Assembly: GCA_012961655.1 (NCBI GenBank)
Contig: DTYX01000817.1
Span: forward strand, 1-6,007
DNA length: 6,007 nt
From: Candidatus Poribacteria bacterium
GTDB taxonomy: Bacteria > Poribacteria > WGA-4E > DTYX01
Reading direction: 5' to 3'
Shown here one piece after another: positions 1-6,007 of the stretch. The position numbers and the translations under genes are program-made. Positions within the stretch are counted from its first letter, which is position 1; every line of letters starts with the position of its first letter. The notes beneath the pieces are model-generated. The model worked only from the letters and a program-made list of their open reading frames with translations, had not been told where the DNA came from and made no database searches.

Positions 1-46
1 CGCTATCACCTTTGAGAATCCCTGAAAATTCTGTACAATTATCCAG

Positions 47-61
47 TTGACAAAGCGTCAA
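47..61. promoter_or_regulatory. Inverted repeat over the -35 box (possible operator)
   Basis: TTGAC (47-51) and GTCAA (57-61) are perfect inverted copies separated by 5 nt. The left arm is part of the -35 box, so a dimeric protein bound here would block RNA polymerase. The nearest candidate is the AbrB-like protein encoded just downstream, a family whose members are dimeric and often autoregulate. The arms are only 5 bp, so chance is a real alternative; the placement is what makes it worth listing. Confidence 0.4.
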
Positions 62-75
62 AAATAAGTTATAAT
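47..75 (+). promoter_or_regulatory. Consensus sigma70/sigmaA promoter of the defence operon
   Basis: The -35 box TTGACA (47-52) and the -10 box TATAAT (70-75) both match the consensus at all six positions, and the spacer is the optimal 17 nt. Transcription would start near 81-83, about 33 nt before the GTG codon of the first gene. A promoter this strong in front of a potentially costly defence operon suggests that it needs a repressor; see the inverted repeat on the -35 box. The boxes are read directly from the sequence; activity and start point are inferred. Confidence 0.88.
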
Positions 76-104
76 CTATCGAATTAAGCGACATCCAAAG
101 GAAT

Positions 105-108
105 AAGG
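105..108 (+). promoter_or_regulatory. Ribosome-binding site for the AbrB-like gene (supports the GTG start)
   Basis: AAGG at 105-108 stands 6 nt before the GTG at 115. A second purine run, AAAGGAA, lies at 97-103, which is farther away than usual. No ATG or other GTG occurs on the + strand between the predicted transcription start and 115, and an in-frame TAA lies at 85-87. GTG 115 is therefore the only conventional start available to this gene. Confidence 0.5.
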
Positions 109-114
109 CGTATC

Positions 115-339
115 GTGATACCATCAACATTCCGCAATCAACTTGGCTTGTCACAGGGAATGATATTAGTCGTCGAAGAAGGGGGAAACGACGAGCTTCG
201 TCTACGTATTCAAGAAGAATCACCCACGTTAGTTGATAAGCAAGGCGTGTTAGTTGTCAAAGTTGAACCAAGTGTTGACTTGACAAATATCACCCAACAA
301 GAACGCAGTCGTCGTGTGTCCGATTTTGTCTGCGAGTAG
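115..339 (+). CDS. AbrB/MazE/SpoVT-like DNA-binding protein, apparently N-terminally shortened
   Basis: A 74-residue product, probably a DNA-binding regulator of the swapped-hairpin AbrB class (the fold also used by MazE- and VapB-type antitoxins). The support is the start IPSTFRNQLGLSQGM, which fits the family pattern (R)(I/V)VIPxxxRxxLGLxxG, followed by the strand-rich LRLRI and a tail VDKQGVLVVKVEP that resembles the C-termini of short AbrB-family proteins. The chosen GTG start lies inside the conserved motif. In-frame codons upstream (91-114) would read TSKGIRRI, resembling the missing first strand, but no usual start codon precedes them and TAA at 85-87 closes the frame. The protein is therefore shortened, or it uses an unusual start such as ATA 103 or ATC 112. 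The stop is 3 nt before the ATPase gene. Likely role: autoregulator of the operon; an antitoxin role is less likely because no toxin gene is adjacent. Confidence 0.7.
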   Translation: MIPSTFRNQLGLSQGMILVVEEGGNDELRLRIQEESPTLVDKQGVLVVKVEPSVDLTNITQQERSRRVSDFVCE

Positions 340-342
340 ACT

Positions 343-2952
343 ATGCTCAAGGGTATGCTTAGAAAGTTGGGTTACAAGATGAACCAAAAGATGGATGAGC
401 AAAGTATGCCAACGATTAAAGATTTAACTGTTCCCCGTCCAGAAACGCTTGAAGGCAATGTGCAGGGGATTATTGACCTGCGGAATGTGTTGAGCAAACA
501 AGATGAATTTGAGAAGGATTCAGACCGTGTGTTTCAAGCGACCTATCTAACTCAGGCAATGAAACACACCATACAGCGCGTCAGTGAAAACCTCGCTCGA
601 ACTGACCAAAAACGGGGCACATTTCTGCTCAATGGCGGGTATGGAACGGGGAAATCTCATCAACTTCTGACCCTCTATCATCTATTCAATTCTCCCAAAC
701 AAGGACAACTATGGTTGCAGAAATGGAACGTAAAAAGCATTCTTCCGCAAGCGAATGAGGTTATCTTACTGCCTTTGCATAGCCTAAACCCCATATATCT
801 TTGGGAACCGATTTTTGACCACTTATGCTACGCAGGTTTCGATGCGAGTTCTACCTTTCCCACACATAACCACATCGCCGAAGCTATCGGAGATAAAACT
901 GTCTTTATCCTCTTGGATGAATTAGAACGCTGGTACACACCCATCAGCGACAATTACCGCCGCAATGCCAATCTCACTTTCTTGCAAAATTTAGCCGAGA
1001 TGTCCAATGATAACGCCCATCGGTTGTTCGTGTTCATAAGCTTGCTGGGGATTGCTCCCGATGTCAAAGCCATTCTTGATAGAGCACACCCTTTCCAGGA
1101 TGATTTGACAATCGCGCCTGATAGAAAAGACATCGTCATCTACCGCTTATTTTCAGAAGTAGATAAAGATGGCGCTAAGGATATTGTGGAAGCTTATCTT
1201 GACCTGTATAAGTCGCTTAACGTCAACATCTCAGATTTTGAACGGTATAGGGAACAGATGCTCAAATATTATCCGTTCCACCCCGAACTGCTTGACCTGC
1301 TTTTGACGAGGTACGCAAGTTCCCGCAATTACAACAACACCCGCGGCGTCTTACATCTGTTATCTCATATCATTCAAGAACATTACGATAAGACTGACTT
1401 GCTCTGCGCAGGACATGCGAACATCTCCAATTTTGTAATCCGGGGAGAACTCAGCGAACTGAACGCTCAATTAGTGCGTAACTGTTATTTGAATTGGGAG
1501 GAATCTGAAGAGATTCCCAATGCCGAACCCGTCATGTCCGCCATCTTGCTGTATTCTCTTGGCGAAGTAAAAGACGTTGGAGCGACAACTGATGAACTGA
1601 TTTTAAGCGCGATGAAGCCCGGCGACAATATCAACGATTTGGACGATACCATTAATCAACTGTTCACTAACGCATGGCATTTGCACTCCGAAGGCGATAG
1701 GTACTTGTTCAAAGAAGAGGAGAACATCTACACCCTGATTGATAAAAGAGCTAAAAATGTCCGAGAAGACAAGGCGGTTGAAAAAATTGTTGAGGTAATA
1801 AAGAGCGATGTGTTTGGAAGCACCCTCGCTTATGTCCATCCTTATGATGAAATTCCCGACAACAAAGACATCAAATACGTCATCGCTGTGGAACGATTGG
1901 ATGAAAATGACATCGTCGAGGGACTTTACAAAGGCAGAGAATATCCCAACTCGCTGATTGTCATTGAACCGAAGGTAAGTGAGAAAATTACTGAGAACGC
2001 CGATATCGTCACTCGCTCTCGCCGAATTATCGCCGCAGATAGTGTGATAGGGGAAGTTGCGCGGGAACGGAAAAATCAAGTTAAAGAACTTAAAGAAACG
2101 GATACGAAATCTCTACGGGCTGCCATAAATGACCGGTATGGGCGATGGAAAAAATGGGTACAACTTGACCAGGGCGTCAGACTCATCAATGCGAATATCA
2201 CGTTGGACAAAAAATTGGTTGACCAGGAAATTGCCAATAGTTACGATAAAGTTAGCTACAAAAACGCTATTATTAAACTGGTAGAAAACAGCAACGACCA
2301 ATTGACCGTGAAAGCGCTGGGCACACAGTTCTTGAAACAGCGGGGATTCCCAATTTTCCATTCAGAAGATTTGCTAAAAGATTCCATCTTGGATTTGTGC
2401 CAGGAAGAGAAAGTCGTGTTGGATGCTGGACAGGGCAAAATCTATTATGGAAACAAGTTGCCTAATTTCTTGGACGATTCCACGTTAGTGAAGCGAGCCA
2501 TTCCGCAAAATATCCCAACGGAAGAGGAAATACCACCCAATGAACCACCCACGGAAGAGGAGGGTGGAACAGGGGGAACTAAGGTCAAAGAAGGCGGCTC
2601 CGATGAACCGACAACTATCACAACCACGATTGAAACCGTACAAACCGCTATTTTTAGCAATATAGGCGGTTTGATTGACCAGTTGGAGAAAACGGTTGCT
2701 ACTACAGGCACTATCCGGGGCGTTACTATCAAAATGAACACTACAATGAAAGGGGATAAAATCAAAGCGGATTACCAAAAATTAATCGGAAAGATTCCAG
2801 TTGGCGCCGAAGATAGCTTGAAGGTGGCAGTGGAACTCCAACTGAACGGAAGCTATACCAAAAATGAACTGTTGCAAAATCTGAACAAGTTGCCCAACAT
2901 TCCGTCCGGAGAAATTCAAGCCATCGTAAAGGTAGAAAGAAATGTCAGTTGA
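343..2952 (+). CDS. DUF499-like P-loop ATPase of a defence system (BrxC-like role)
   Basis: An 869-residue cytoplasmic ATPase resembling the DUF499 family found in predicted anti-phage islands. The family-typical opening PRPETLEGNVQGIIDL is at 31-46 and ATYLT at 66-70. The Walker A motif GGYGTGKSH is at 98-106 (K104, S105) and runs into LYHLF (111-115), as in DUF499. Walker B is VFILLDEL (187-194; D192, E193). RKDIVIYRLF (261-270), YPFHPELLDLL (310-320) and NTRGVLHLL (332-340) are further family-like blocks. A Pro/Glu/Gly/Thr-rich linker (about 721-760) with a duplicated PTEEE separates a C-terminal domain of about 110 residues. In-frame Met codons at 355, 379 and 391 are alternative starts, because conservation begins only near residue 24 and no strong ribosome-binding site precedes 343; 343 was kept for its coupling to the upstream stop. 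The 3' end overlaps the PglZ gene. It probably powers DNA or complex remodelling for the methylase/PglZ pair, as inferred for BrxC in BREX. The ATPase call is firm; the DUF499 assignment rests on motif memory. Confidence 0.85.
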   Translation: MLKGMLRKLGYKMNQKMDEQSMPTIKDLTVPRPETLEGNVQGIIDLRNVLSKQDEFEKDSDRVFQATYLTQAMKHTIQRVSENLARTDQKRGTFLLNGGYGTGKSHQLLTLYHLFNSPKQGQLWLQKWNVKSILPQANEVILLPLHSLNPIYLWEPIFDHLCYAGFDASSTFPTHNHIAEAIGDKTVFILLDELERWYTPISDNYRRNANLTFLQNLAEMSNDNAHRLFVFISLLGIAPDVKAILDRAHPFQDDLTIAPDRKDIVIYRLFSEVDKDGAKDIVEAYLDLYKSLNVNISDFERYREQMLKYYPFHPELLDLLLTRYASSRNYNNTRGVLHLLSHIIQEHYDKTDLLCAGHANISNFVIRGELSELNAQLVRNCYLNWEESEEIPNAEPVMSAILLYSLGEVKDVGATTDELILSAMKPGDNINDLDDTINQLFTNAWHLHSEGDRYLFKEEENIYTLIDKRAKNVREDKAVEKIVEVIKSDVFGSTLAYVHPYDEIPDNKDIKYVIAVERLDENDIVEGLYKGREYPNSLIVIEPKVSEKITENADIVTRSRRIIAADSVIGEVARERKNQVKELKETDTKSLRAAINDRYGRWKKWVQLDQGVRLINANITLDKKLVDQEIANSYDKVSYKNAIIKLVENSNDQLTVKALGTQFLKQRGFPIFHSEDLLKDSILDLCQEEKVVLDAGQGKIYYGNKLPNFLDDSTLVKRAIPQNIPTEEEIPPNEPPTEEEGGTGGTKVKEGGSDEPTTITTTIETVQTAIFSNIGGLIDQLEKTVATTGTIRGVTIKMNTTMKGDKIKADYQKLIGKIPVGAEDSLKVAVELQLNGSYTKNELLQNLNKLPNIPSGEIQAIVKVERNVS
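2518..2561 (+). repeat. Short direct repeat in the ATPase linker
   Basis: ACGGAAGAGGA occurs at 2518-2528 and again at 2551-2561, exactly 33 nt apart, so the reading frame is kept. It encodes PTEEE at residues 725-729 and 736-740. ACCACCCA is also repeated (2532-2539 and 2544-2551). This looks like slippage or a small tandem duplication in a flexible, acidic, proline-rich linker, where length change is tolerated. Confidence 0.6.
2928..2932 (+). promoter_or_regulatory. Ribosome-binding site for the PglZ gene inside the ATPase gene
   Basis: AAAGG lies 9 nt before the ATG at 2942, within the last codons of the ATPase. With the 11-nt overlap of the two frames, it suggests translational coupling and similar output of the two proteins. 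Confidence 0.55.
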
Positions 2953-3883
2953 GTTACTGCATCGCTTAATTGAAACTGAAGATTCCGTTCATCTCATCTG
3001 GGAAATATTGACTCAGACGATATGGACTTATGAACAGTACCTCGAGCATGGGGCTGATGGGTATTTCGCTGTCTGTGAACAAAAAACATCGGAAATCGAG
3101 CGCAACATAAACGCAGTCTACTTTGAAATTTATGAACGAATCTTTGAACAGTCGCTAAAAGAGCAAAAGCTCAAGCAGCTTCTTAATCAAGATACTTACT
3201 GTCTGATAATATTCGATGGATTGTCTCTGCGAGAAGCGCCCGTCATCGCAAATACGCTTGCCGAAGCAGGATACCGTGTCAACCAAAGCTATGCCCTGGC
3301 ACAAATCCCATCGGAGACTGAAATATTCACACAATACGTATTTGGATTTGATTCGCCGTCTCAGATGGAACCCAAAAGCAACCTTGATTTCCAGTATTAT
3401 TTTATCCCAGATGATAGCAACACAGAGATGAGCTTTTGGAGAAATACTGATAAACAGGTTTTTTGGGTACGATTTCCCGATGTATTGCTACACGGCAAAA
3501 ACAAGGGCAAAACGCAGATTTTAAGCTATCAAGAAATTCTCCAACGCACGTTGACCATTTTGAAATCATTGCTGAAAATCAACGCGAAAGAGATTGTCAT
3601 TACATCCGACCATGGCTATATCAACCTTGCTCCCGGTTGCTTCTGGGATTTACCAGGTTCCGAACAGAAATTGATTGGTAAAAAATTTGGCTGGGGACGT
3701 TCTACCAGCACAGGTTTAAGTGAGTTAGAATCTCTGCCGAATCGAGTCAAGGTGATTCCCGGTTACGCTTCTATCCTTGGACGCTACGCTTGGCCCACGA
3801 AAGGACAAGCAAGCGCATTGAATCACGGGGGATTGTCGTTCATGGAAGTTATCGTCCCCTATTTGAAAGCGAGGAAAACATAG
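2942..3883 (+). CDS. pglZ: Short PglZ-domain protein (alkaline phosphatase superfamily)
   Basis: A 313-residue protein with the PglZ catalytic core. PglZ proteins belong to the alkaline-phosphatase-like superfamily and are the hallmark of BREX and Pgl phage resistance; their substrate is not settled. Metal-site motifs appear in the expected order: IIFDGLS at 89-95 (D92; S95 a possible nucleophile), TSDHGY at 221-226 (D223, H224) and NHGGLSFMEVIVP at 294-306 (H295), which is the characteristic PglZ C-terminal signature. Residues 1-80 are helical and charged, with no recognised domain. No signal peptide or membrane segment is visible, so it is cytoplasmic. BREX PglZ proteins are usually more than twice this long; here the flanking domains are absent although the ORF is intact, so this is a compact variant and not a fragment. 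It overlaps the ATPase gene by 11 nt and stops 12 nt before the methylase, which supports joint action. The domain call is strong; the symbol marks the family and does not claim orthology with Streptomyces pglZ. Confidence 0.85.
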   Translation: MSVELLHRLIETEDSVHLIWEILTQTIWTYEQYLEHGADGYFAVCEQKTSEIERNINAVYFEIYERIFEQSLKEQKLKQLLNQDTYCLIIFDGLSLREAPVIANTLAEAGYRVNQSYALAQIPSETEIFTQYVFGFDSPSQMEPKSNLDFQYYFIPDDSNTEMSFWRNTDKQVFWVRFPDVLLHGKNKGKTQILSYQEILQRTLTILKSLLKINAKEIVITSDHGYINLAPGCFWDLPGSEQKLIGKKFGWGRSTSTGLSELESLPNRVKVIPGYASILGRYAWPTKGQASALNHGGLSFMEVIVPYLKARKT

Positions 3884-3890
3884 AAGGAGA
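3884..3890 (+). promoter_or_regulatory. Strong ribosome-binding site for the methylase gene
   Basis: AAGGAGA directly follows the PglZ stop codon and lies 5 nt before the ATG at 3896. It fixes the methylase start, which also gives a protein beginning close to the family's conserved N-terminal block. Confidence 0.8.
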
Positions 3891-3895
3891 CAATC

Positions 3896-6007
3896 ATGGC
3901 AGCATACATCGAAAAGGATTTTCCGATTGAAGAAGTCAATAGACTTGCTAAAAAAGAAGCCCCTGTCGGTGGGAGAAAACCGATTTATAATCTTCACAAA
4001 TGGTGGGCGCGCAGATTGTCGTGTGTTTTCCGAACGATTATTCTGTCCGCCGCTCTTGATGAGGAATGCTTTGATTGGAATAAGGCATATTACAAAGAAT
4101 TCCCCGATTATAACCGCTTAATCCATGATAGATTGAATAATATCATCATTTTAGACCCATTCATGGGAGGCGGCACTACAATCGTTGAAGGTTTAAAGCT
4201 TGGCTGTAAGATGGTTGGCGTAGACATTCAACCTGTTGCGTGGTTTACAGTGAAAAAAGAGATAGAGCCAGTTGATTTGGCAGCACTACGAGAAACTTTA
4301 GACCAACTCGAGCAAGCAATCGGAGAGGATATCAAGAAATATTATCGGACAACTTGTCCGTCATGCAACAAACAAGCAGATGTCATGTACACATTCTGGG
4401 TCAAGAAAGCTACTTGTCCTAACATCTCCTGCCATGCTGAAGTTCCCTTGTTCAGTAGTTATCGAATTGCAACGATTAAAGGTACCAAAAAAAGAAAGGA
4501 AGCATACTACATCTTTTGTCCTGAATGCAAATCAGTTTTTGAAACAAATGATAGCTTTAAAGTGAGAACCTTATGTCCCTCATGTGGTTACTCTTTTATT
4601 CCACAGCAGGGAACTGTGAGCAGAGGAAGTTTTACTTGTCGCAATTGTGGCTTAAAATCAAAAATTCTGGATTCAGCAAAAAGCCAAGATGAAATTCTCC
4701 CAATGGAAATGTACGTTCAGGAAGTTTATTGTACGCATTGTAAATTCAAAGGATACAAAAAGATTACTGATGTTGACATAAATCTTTATGAATCAGCAAA
4801 GCAAGAATTCGATACATTGAAAGATAGTTTGCTCTTTCCCAGGCAGATGATCCCTGAAGAAGGGAGATGTGACCCGAGACCAATCAATTATGGCTATCAG
4901 TATTTCTACCAGATGTTCAATGAGCGACAATTATTATGTCTTTCGAGACTTCTTGAACAAATTCTTAAAATTGAGGATGAAAACATCAGAGAATTCTTTC
5001 TCATTGCATTTTCAGGGAGTGTAGATTACAACAATATGTTCTGCAAATACAATGCTAGCTACAGGAACATGCAAAATTTATTCTCCCATCACGCTTTTTG
5101 GCCTACGGACATGGCAGCCGAAAATAATGTTTGGGGTACAGATTTTGGAAAGGGCACATTCAAAAACAGCGTTAAAAAAGTCATCGCGAGCAAAGAATAC
5201 TGTGATGCTCCGTATGAAACCGAAGTAGATGCCGATGGAAACACGCGTAAAATCCAAACAAGAGAGCTTATTGAAGCTGTTTTGGTAGATTCCTTTGAAG
5301 AATTGGAATTGGGCAAAGGTAATGTGTTACTCAAATGTCAAACATCAGAGTACATGGACTTTCTCCCAGATAAGTCCGTTGATTTAGTCATTACGGATCC
5401 ACCGTATTGCGATAATGTGCAATATGCGGAACTTGCTGATTTTTTTCATGTTTGGTTATGGCTCGGTTTAAATCAAACTTACGAATGTTTCCAATCAGAA
5501 TTGTCTTCCAAAGCGCGAGAGATTGTCAAAAATGTCGCGGCTGGTAAAGATGATGATTTCTTCACGGATGGATTAACGCAAGTTTTTACAGAATGCAATC
5601 GCGTTCTAAAAGACGGCGGTCTGGTTGCGTTTACATTTCACCACAAGGAGAACTGGGCGTGGGCGTCAGTACTTGAAACCGTTTTAGATTCGGATTTTTA
5701 TATCAAAGCAGTCTATCCTATTCATGCAGAATCAGAAACTTCCACGCATATCATGAATGTGGAAAATATTCAGTATGATACCATCATTGTCTGTCGAAAG
5801 CGGGAACTTGTTACGGAACAAGTAAATTGGAATACCCTCAAAGACACGATTTATTTGAAAGCACAGGAAGATTTACTTCGGCTTGAAGAATCACATCCCG
5901 ATATGTCAGAAATCGACATCTTTGTCGTCACCGTCGGCAAATGCCTGGAAGAATACTCCAAAAGCTATCCCAAAGTCGTTCAAGGTGGTAAAACTGTTAC
6001 AGTAGAG
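3896..6007 (+). CDS. DUF1156-type DNA methyltransferase with zinc-ribbon insert (3' end beyond the window)
   Basis: The frame is open for 704 codons, checked by hand, with no stop before the window edge; DUF1156 proteins usually run to roughly 900-1000 residues. It probably transfers a methyl group from S-adenosylmethionine to an amino group in DNA (adenine most likely), giving self/non-self marking. The DUF1156 N-terminus is PIYNLHKWWARR (29-40). AdoMet motif I is DPFMGGGTT (87-95), with the acidic strand end VGVD (D110). The catalytic motif is TDPPY (500-504), followed by the family-like block VQYAELADFFHVWL. FTFHH (579-583) and FVVTVGKCLEEYS (from 676) also fit the family. Motif I precedes DPPY by about 410 residues, an alpha-class-like order with the presumed recognition region between them. 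That region holds six cysteine pairs: 154/157, 174/179, 208/211, 227/230, 248/251 and 279/282. It follows the PglZ gene in the same operon. Sequence specificity cannot be read. Confidence 0.87.
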   Translation, partial: MAAYIEKDFPIEEVNRLAKKEAPVGGRKPIYNLHKWWARRLSCVFRTIILSAALDEECFDWNKAYYKEFPDYNRLIHDRLNNIIILDPFMGGGTTIVEGLKLGCKMVGVDIQPVAWFTVKKEIEPVDLAALRETLDQLEQAIGEDIKKYYRTTCPSCNKQADVMYTFWVKKATCPNISCHAEVPLFSSYRIATIKGTKKRKEAYYIFCPECKSVFETNDSFKVRTLCPSCGYSFIPQQGTVSRGSFTCRNCGLKSKILDSAKSQDEILPMEMYVQEVYCTHCKFKGYKKITDVDINLYESAKQEFDTLKDSLLFPRQMIPEEGRCDPRPINYGYQYFYQMFNERQLLCLSRLLEQILKIEDENIREFFLIAFSGSVDYNNMFCKYNASYRNMQNLFSHHAFWPTDMAAENNVWGTDFGKGTFKNSVKKVIASKEYCDAPYETEVDADGNTRKIQTRELIEAVLVDSFEELELGKGNVLLKCQTSEYMDFLPDKSVDLVITDPPYCDNVQYAELADFFHVWLWLGLNQTYECFQSELSSKAREIVKNVAAGKDDDFFTDGLTQVFTECNRVLKDGGLVAFTFHHKENWAWASVLETVLDSDFYIKAVYPIHAESETSTHIMNVENIQYDTIIVCRKRELVTEQVNWNTLKDTIYLKAQEDLLRLEESHPDMSEIDIFVVTVGKCLEEYSKSYPKVVQGGKTVTVE
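4355..4741 (+). other. Cysteine-rich region of the methylase: three predicted zinc ribbons
   Basis: Twelve cysteines occur as six pairs, five CxxC and one CxxxxC, at residues 154-282 of the methylase. Paired in order they make three four-cysteine knuckles: 154/157 with 174/179, 208/211 with 227/230, and 248/251 with 279/282. Such ribbons often bind DNA or partner proteins. Their place between the AdoMet motif and DPPY is where alpha-class enzymes carry the target-recognition domain. Zinc binding and the pairing scheme are inferred. Confidence 0.65.

Noticed and set aside
15..32. AGAAT (15-19) and ATTCT (28-32) inverted repeat upstream of the promoter
   Set aside because: The 5-bp AT-rich arms around an 8-nt gap are expected by chance, and they do not overlap the promoter elements.
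1..50. Tail of an upstream + strand gene at the left edge
   Set aside because: All three frames close within 50 bases (stops at 13-15, 23-25 and 48-50), but the remaining 4-15 residues are too few to support any of them.
115..339. Toxin-antitoxin module headed by the AbrB-like protein
   Set aside because: No small toxin gene is adjacent; the next ORF is the large ATPase, so a regulatory role is the simpler reading.
2545..2567. CCACCC/GGGTGG inverted repeat as a hairpin or terminator
   Set aside because: The 6-bp stem has an 11-nt loop, no T-run follows, and it is in the middle of the ATPase coding region; it arises from the Pro/Glu/Gly linker codons.
954..2778. Several minus-strand open frames of 60-158 codons inside the ATPase gene
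   Set aside because: They are antisense to a long ORF with recognisable motifs, have no family resemblance or ribosome-binding sites, and overlap one another.
4487..4493. Seven-A run in the methylase as a frameshift or phase-variation site
   Set aside because: The frame is intact on both sides with conserved motifs downstream, and a run of seven A is common in Lys-rich coding sequence.
3216..4565. Short + strand frames of 61-72 codons inside the PglZ and methylase genes, and a 90-codon minus-strand frame at 3725-3997
   Set aside because: They lie in alternative frames of genes with conserved catalytic motifs; products such as the one at 4380 are Cys/Ser/Lys-rich shadows of the zinc-ribbon codons.
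1..6007. CRISPR array, tRNA, rRNA, insertion sequence or integrase
   Set aside because: No regularly spaced repeats, cloverleaf-like segments, terminal inverted repeats or transposase motifs were seen on reading both strands.

Overview
The window reads as the promoter-proximal part of a bacterial (possibly archaeal) anti-phage defence operon, all on the + strand: a small AbrB-type DNA-binding protein, a large DUF499-like P-loop ATPase, a short PglZ-domain phosphatase-superfamily protein, and a DUF1156-type DNA methyltransferase that runs off the right edge. The lineage cannot be fixed. Base composition is moderate (hand counts give about 46% G+C in the middle of the ATPase gene and about 36% in the zinc-ribbon part of the methylase), Shine-Dalgarno sites are used, and a perfect sigma70/sigmaA-type promoter stands at the front. 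This favours a bacterium, but nothing is diagnostic of a phylum.

Layout: bases 1-46 hold no supportable gene. Bases 47-75 are a textbook promoter, TTGACA-17 nt-TATAAT, and a TTGAC/GTCAA inverted repeat sits on its -35 box as a possible operator. The AbrB-like gene follows (115-339, GTG start). Its start lies inside the conserved AbrB motif, so the usual first beta strand seems to be missing. The ATPase (343-2952) begins 3 nt after it. The PglZ gene (2942-3883) overlaps the ATPase by 11 nt. The methylase (3896 to beyond 6007) follows after a 12-nt gap that holds a strong ribosome-binding site. No terminator or internal promoter was recognised, so the four genes look like one transcript that continues past the window.

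How they may work together (inference from the families): DUF499 ATPases and DUF1156 methylases are known neighbours in predicted defence islands. A PglZ protein combined with a large ATPase and an adenine-type methylase is the core logic of BREX/Pgl systems. The cassette is therefore BREX-like in composition: the methylase would mark host DNA, and the ATPase with PglZ would act in the restriction or signalling branch. It has neither a standard BrxC nor a PglX, and its PglZ is reduced to little more than the catalytic domain. The AbrB-like protein could be the operon's own regulator. No helicase or nuclease lies inside the window; such genes would be expected downstream if the system is complete.
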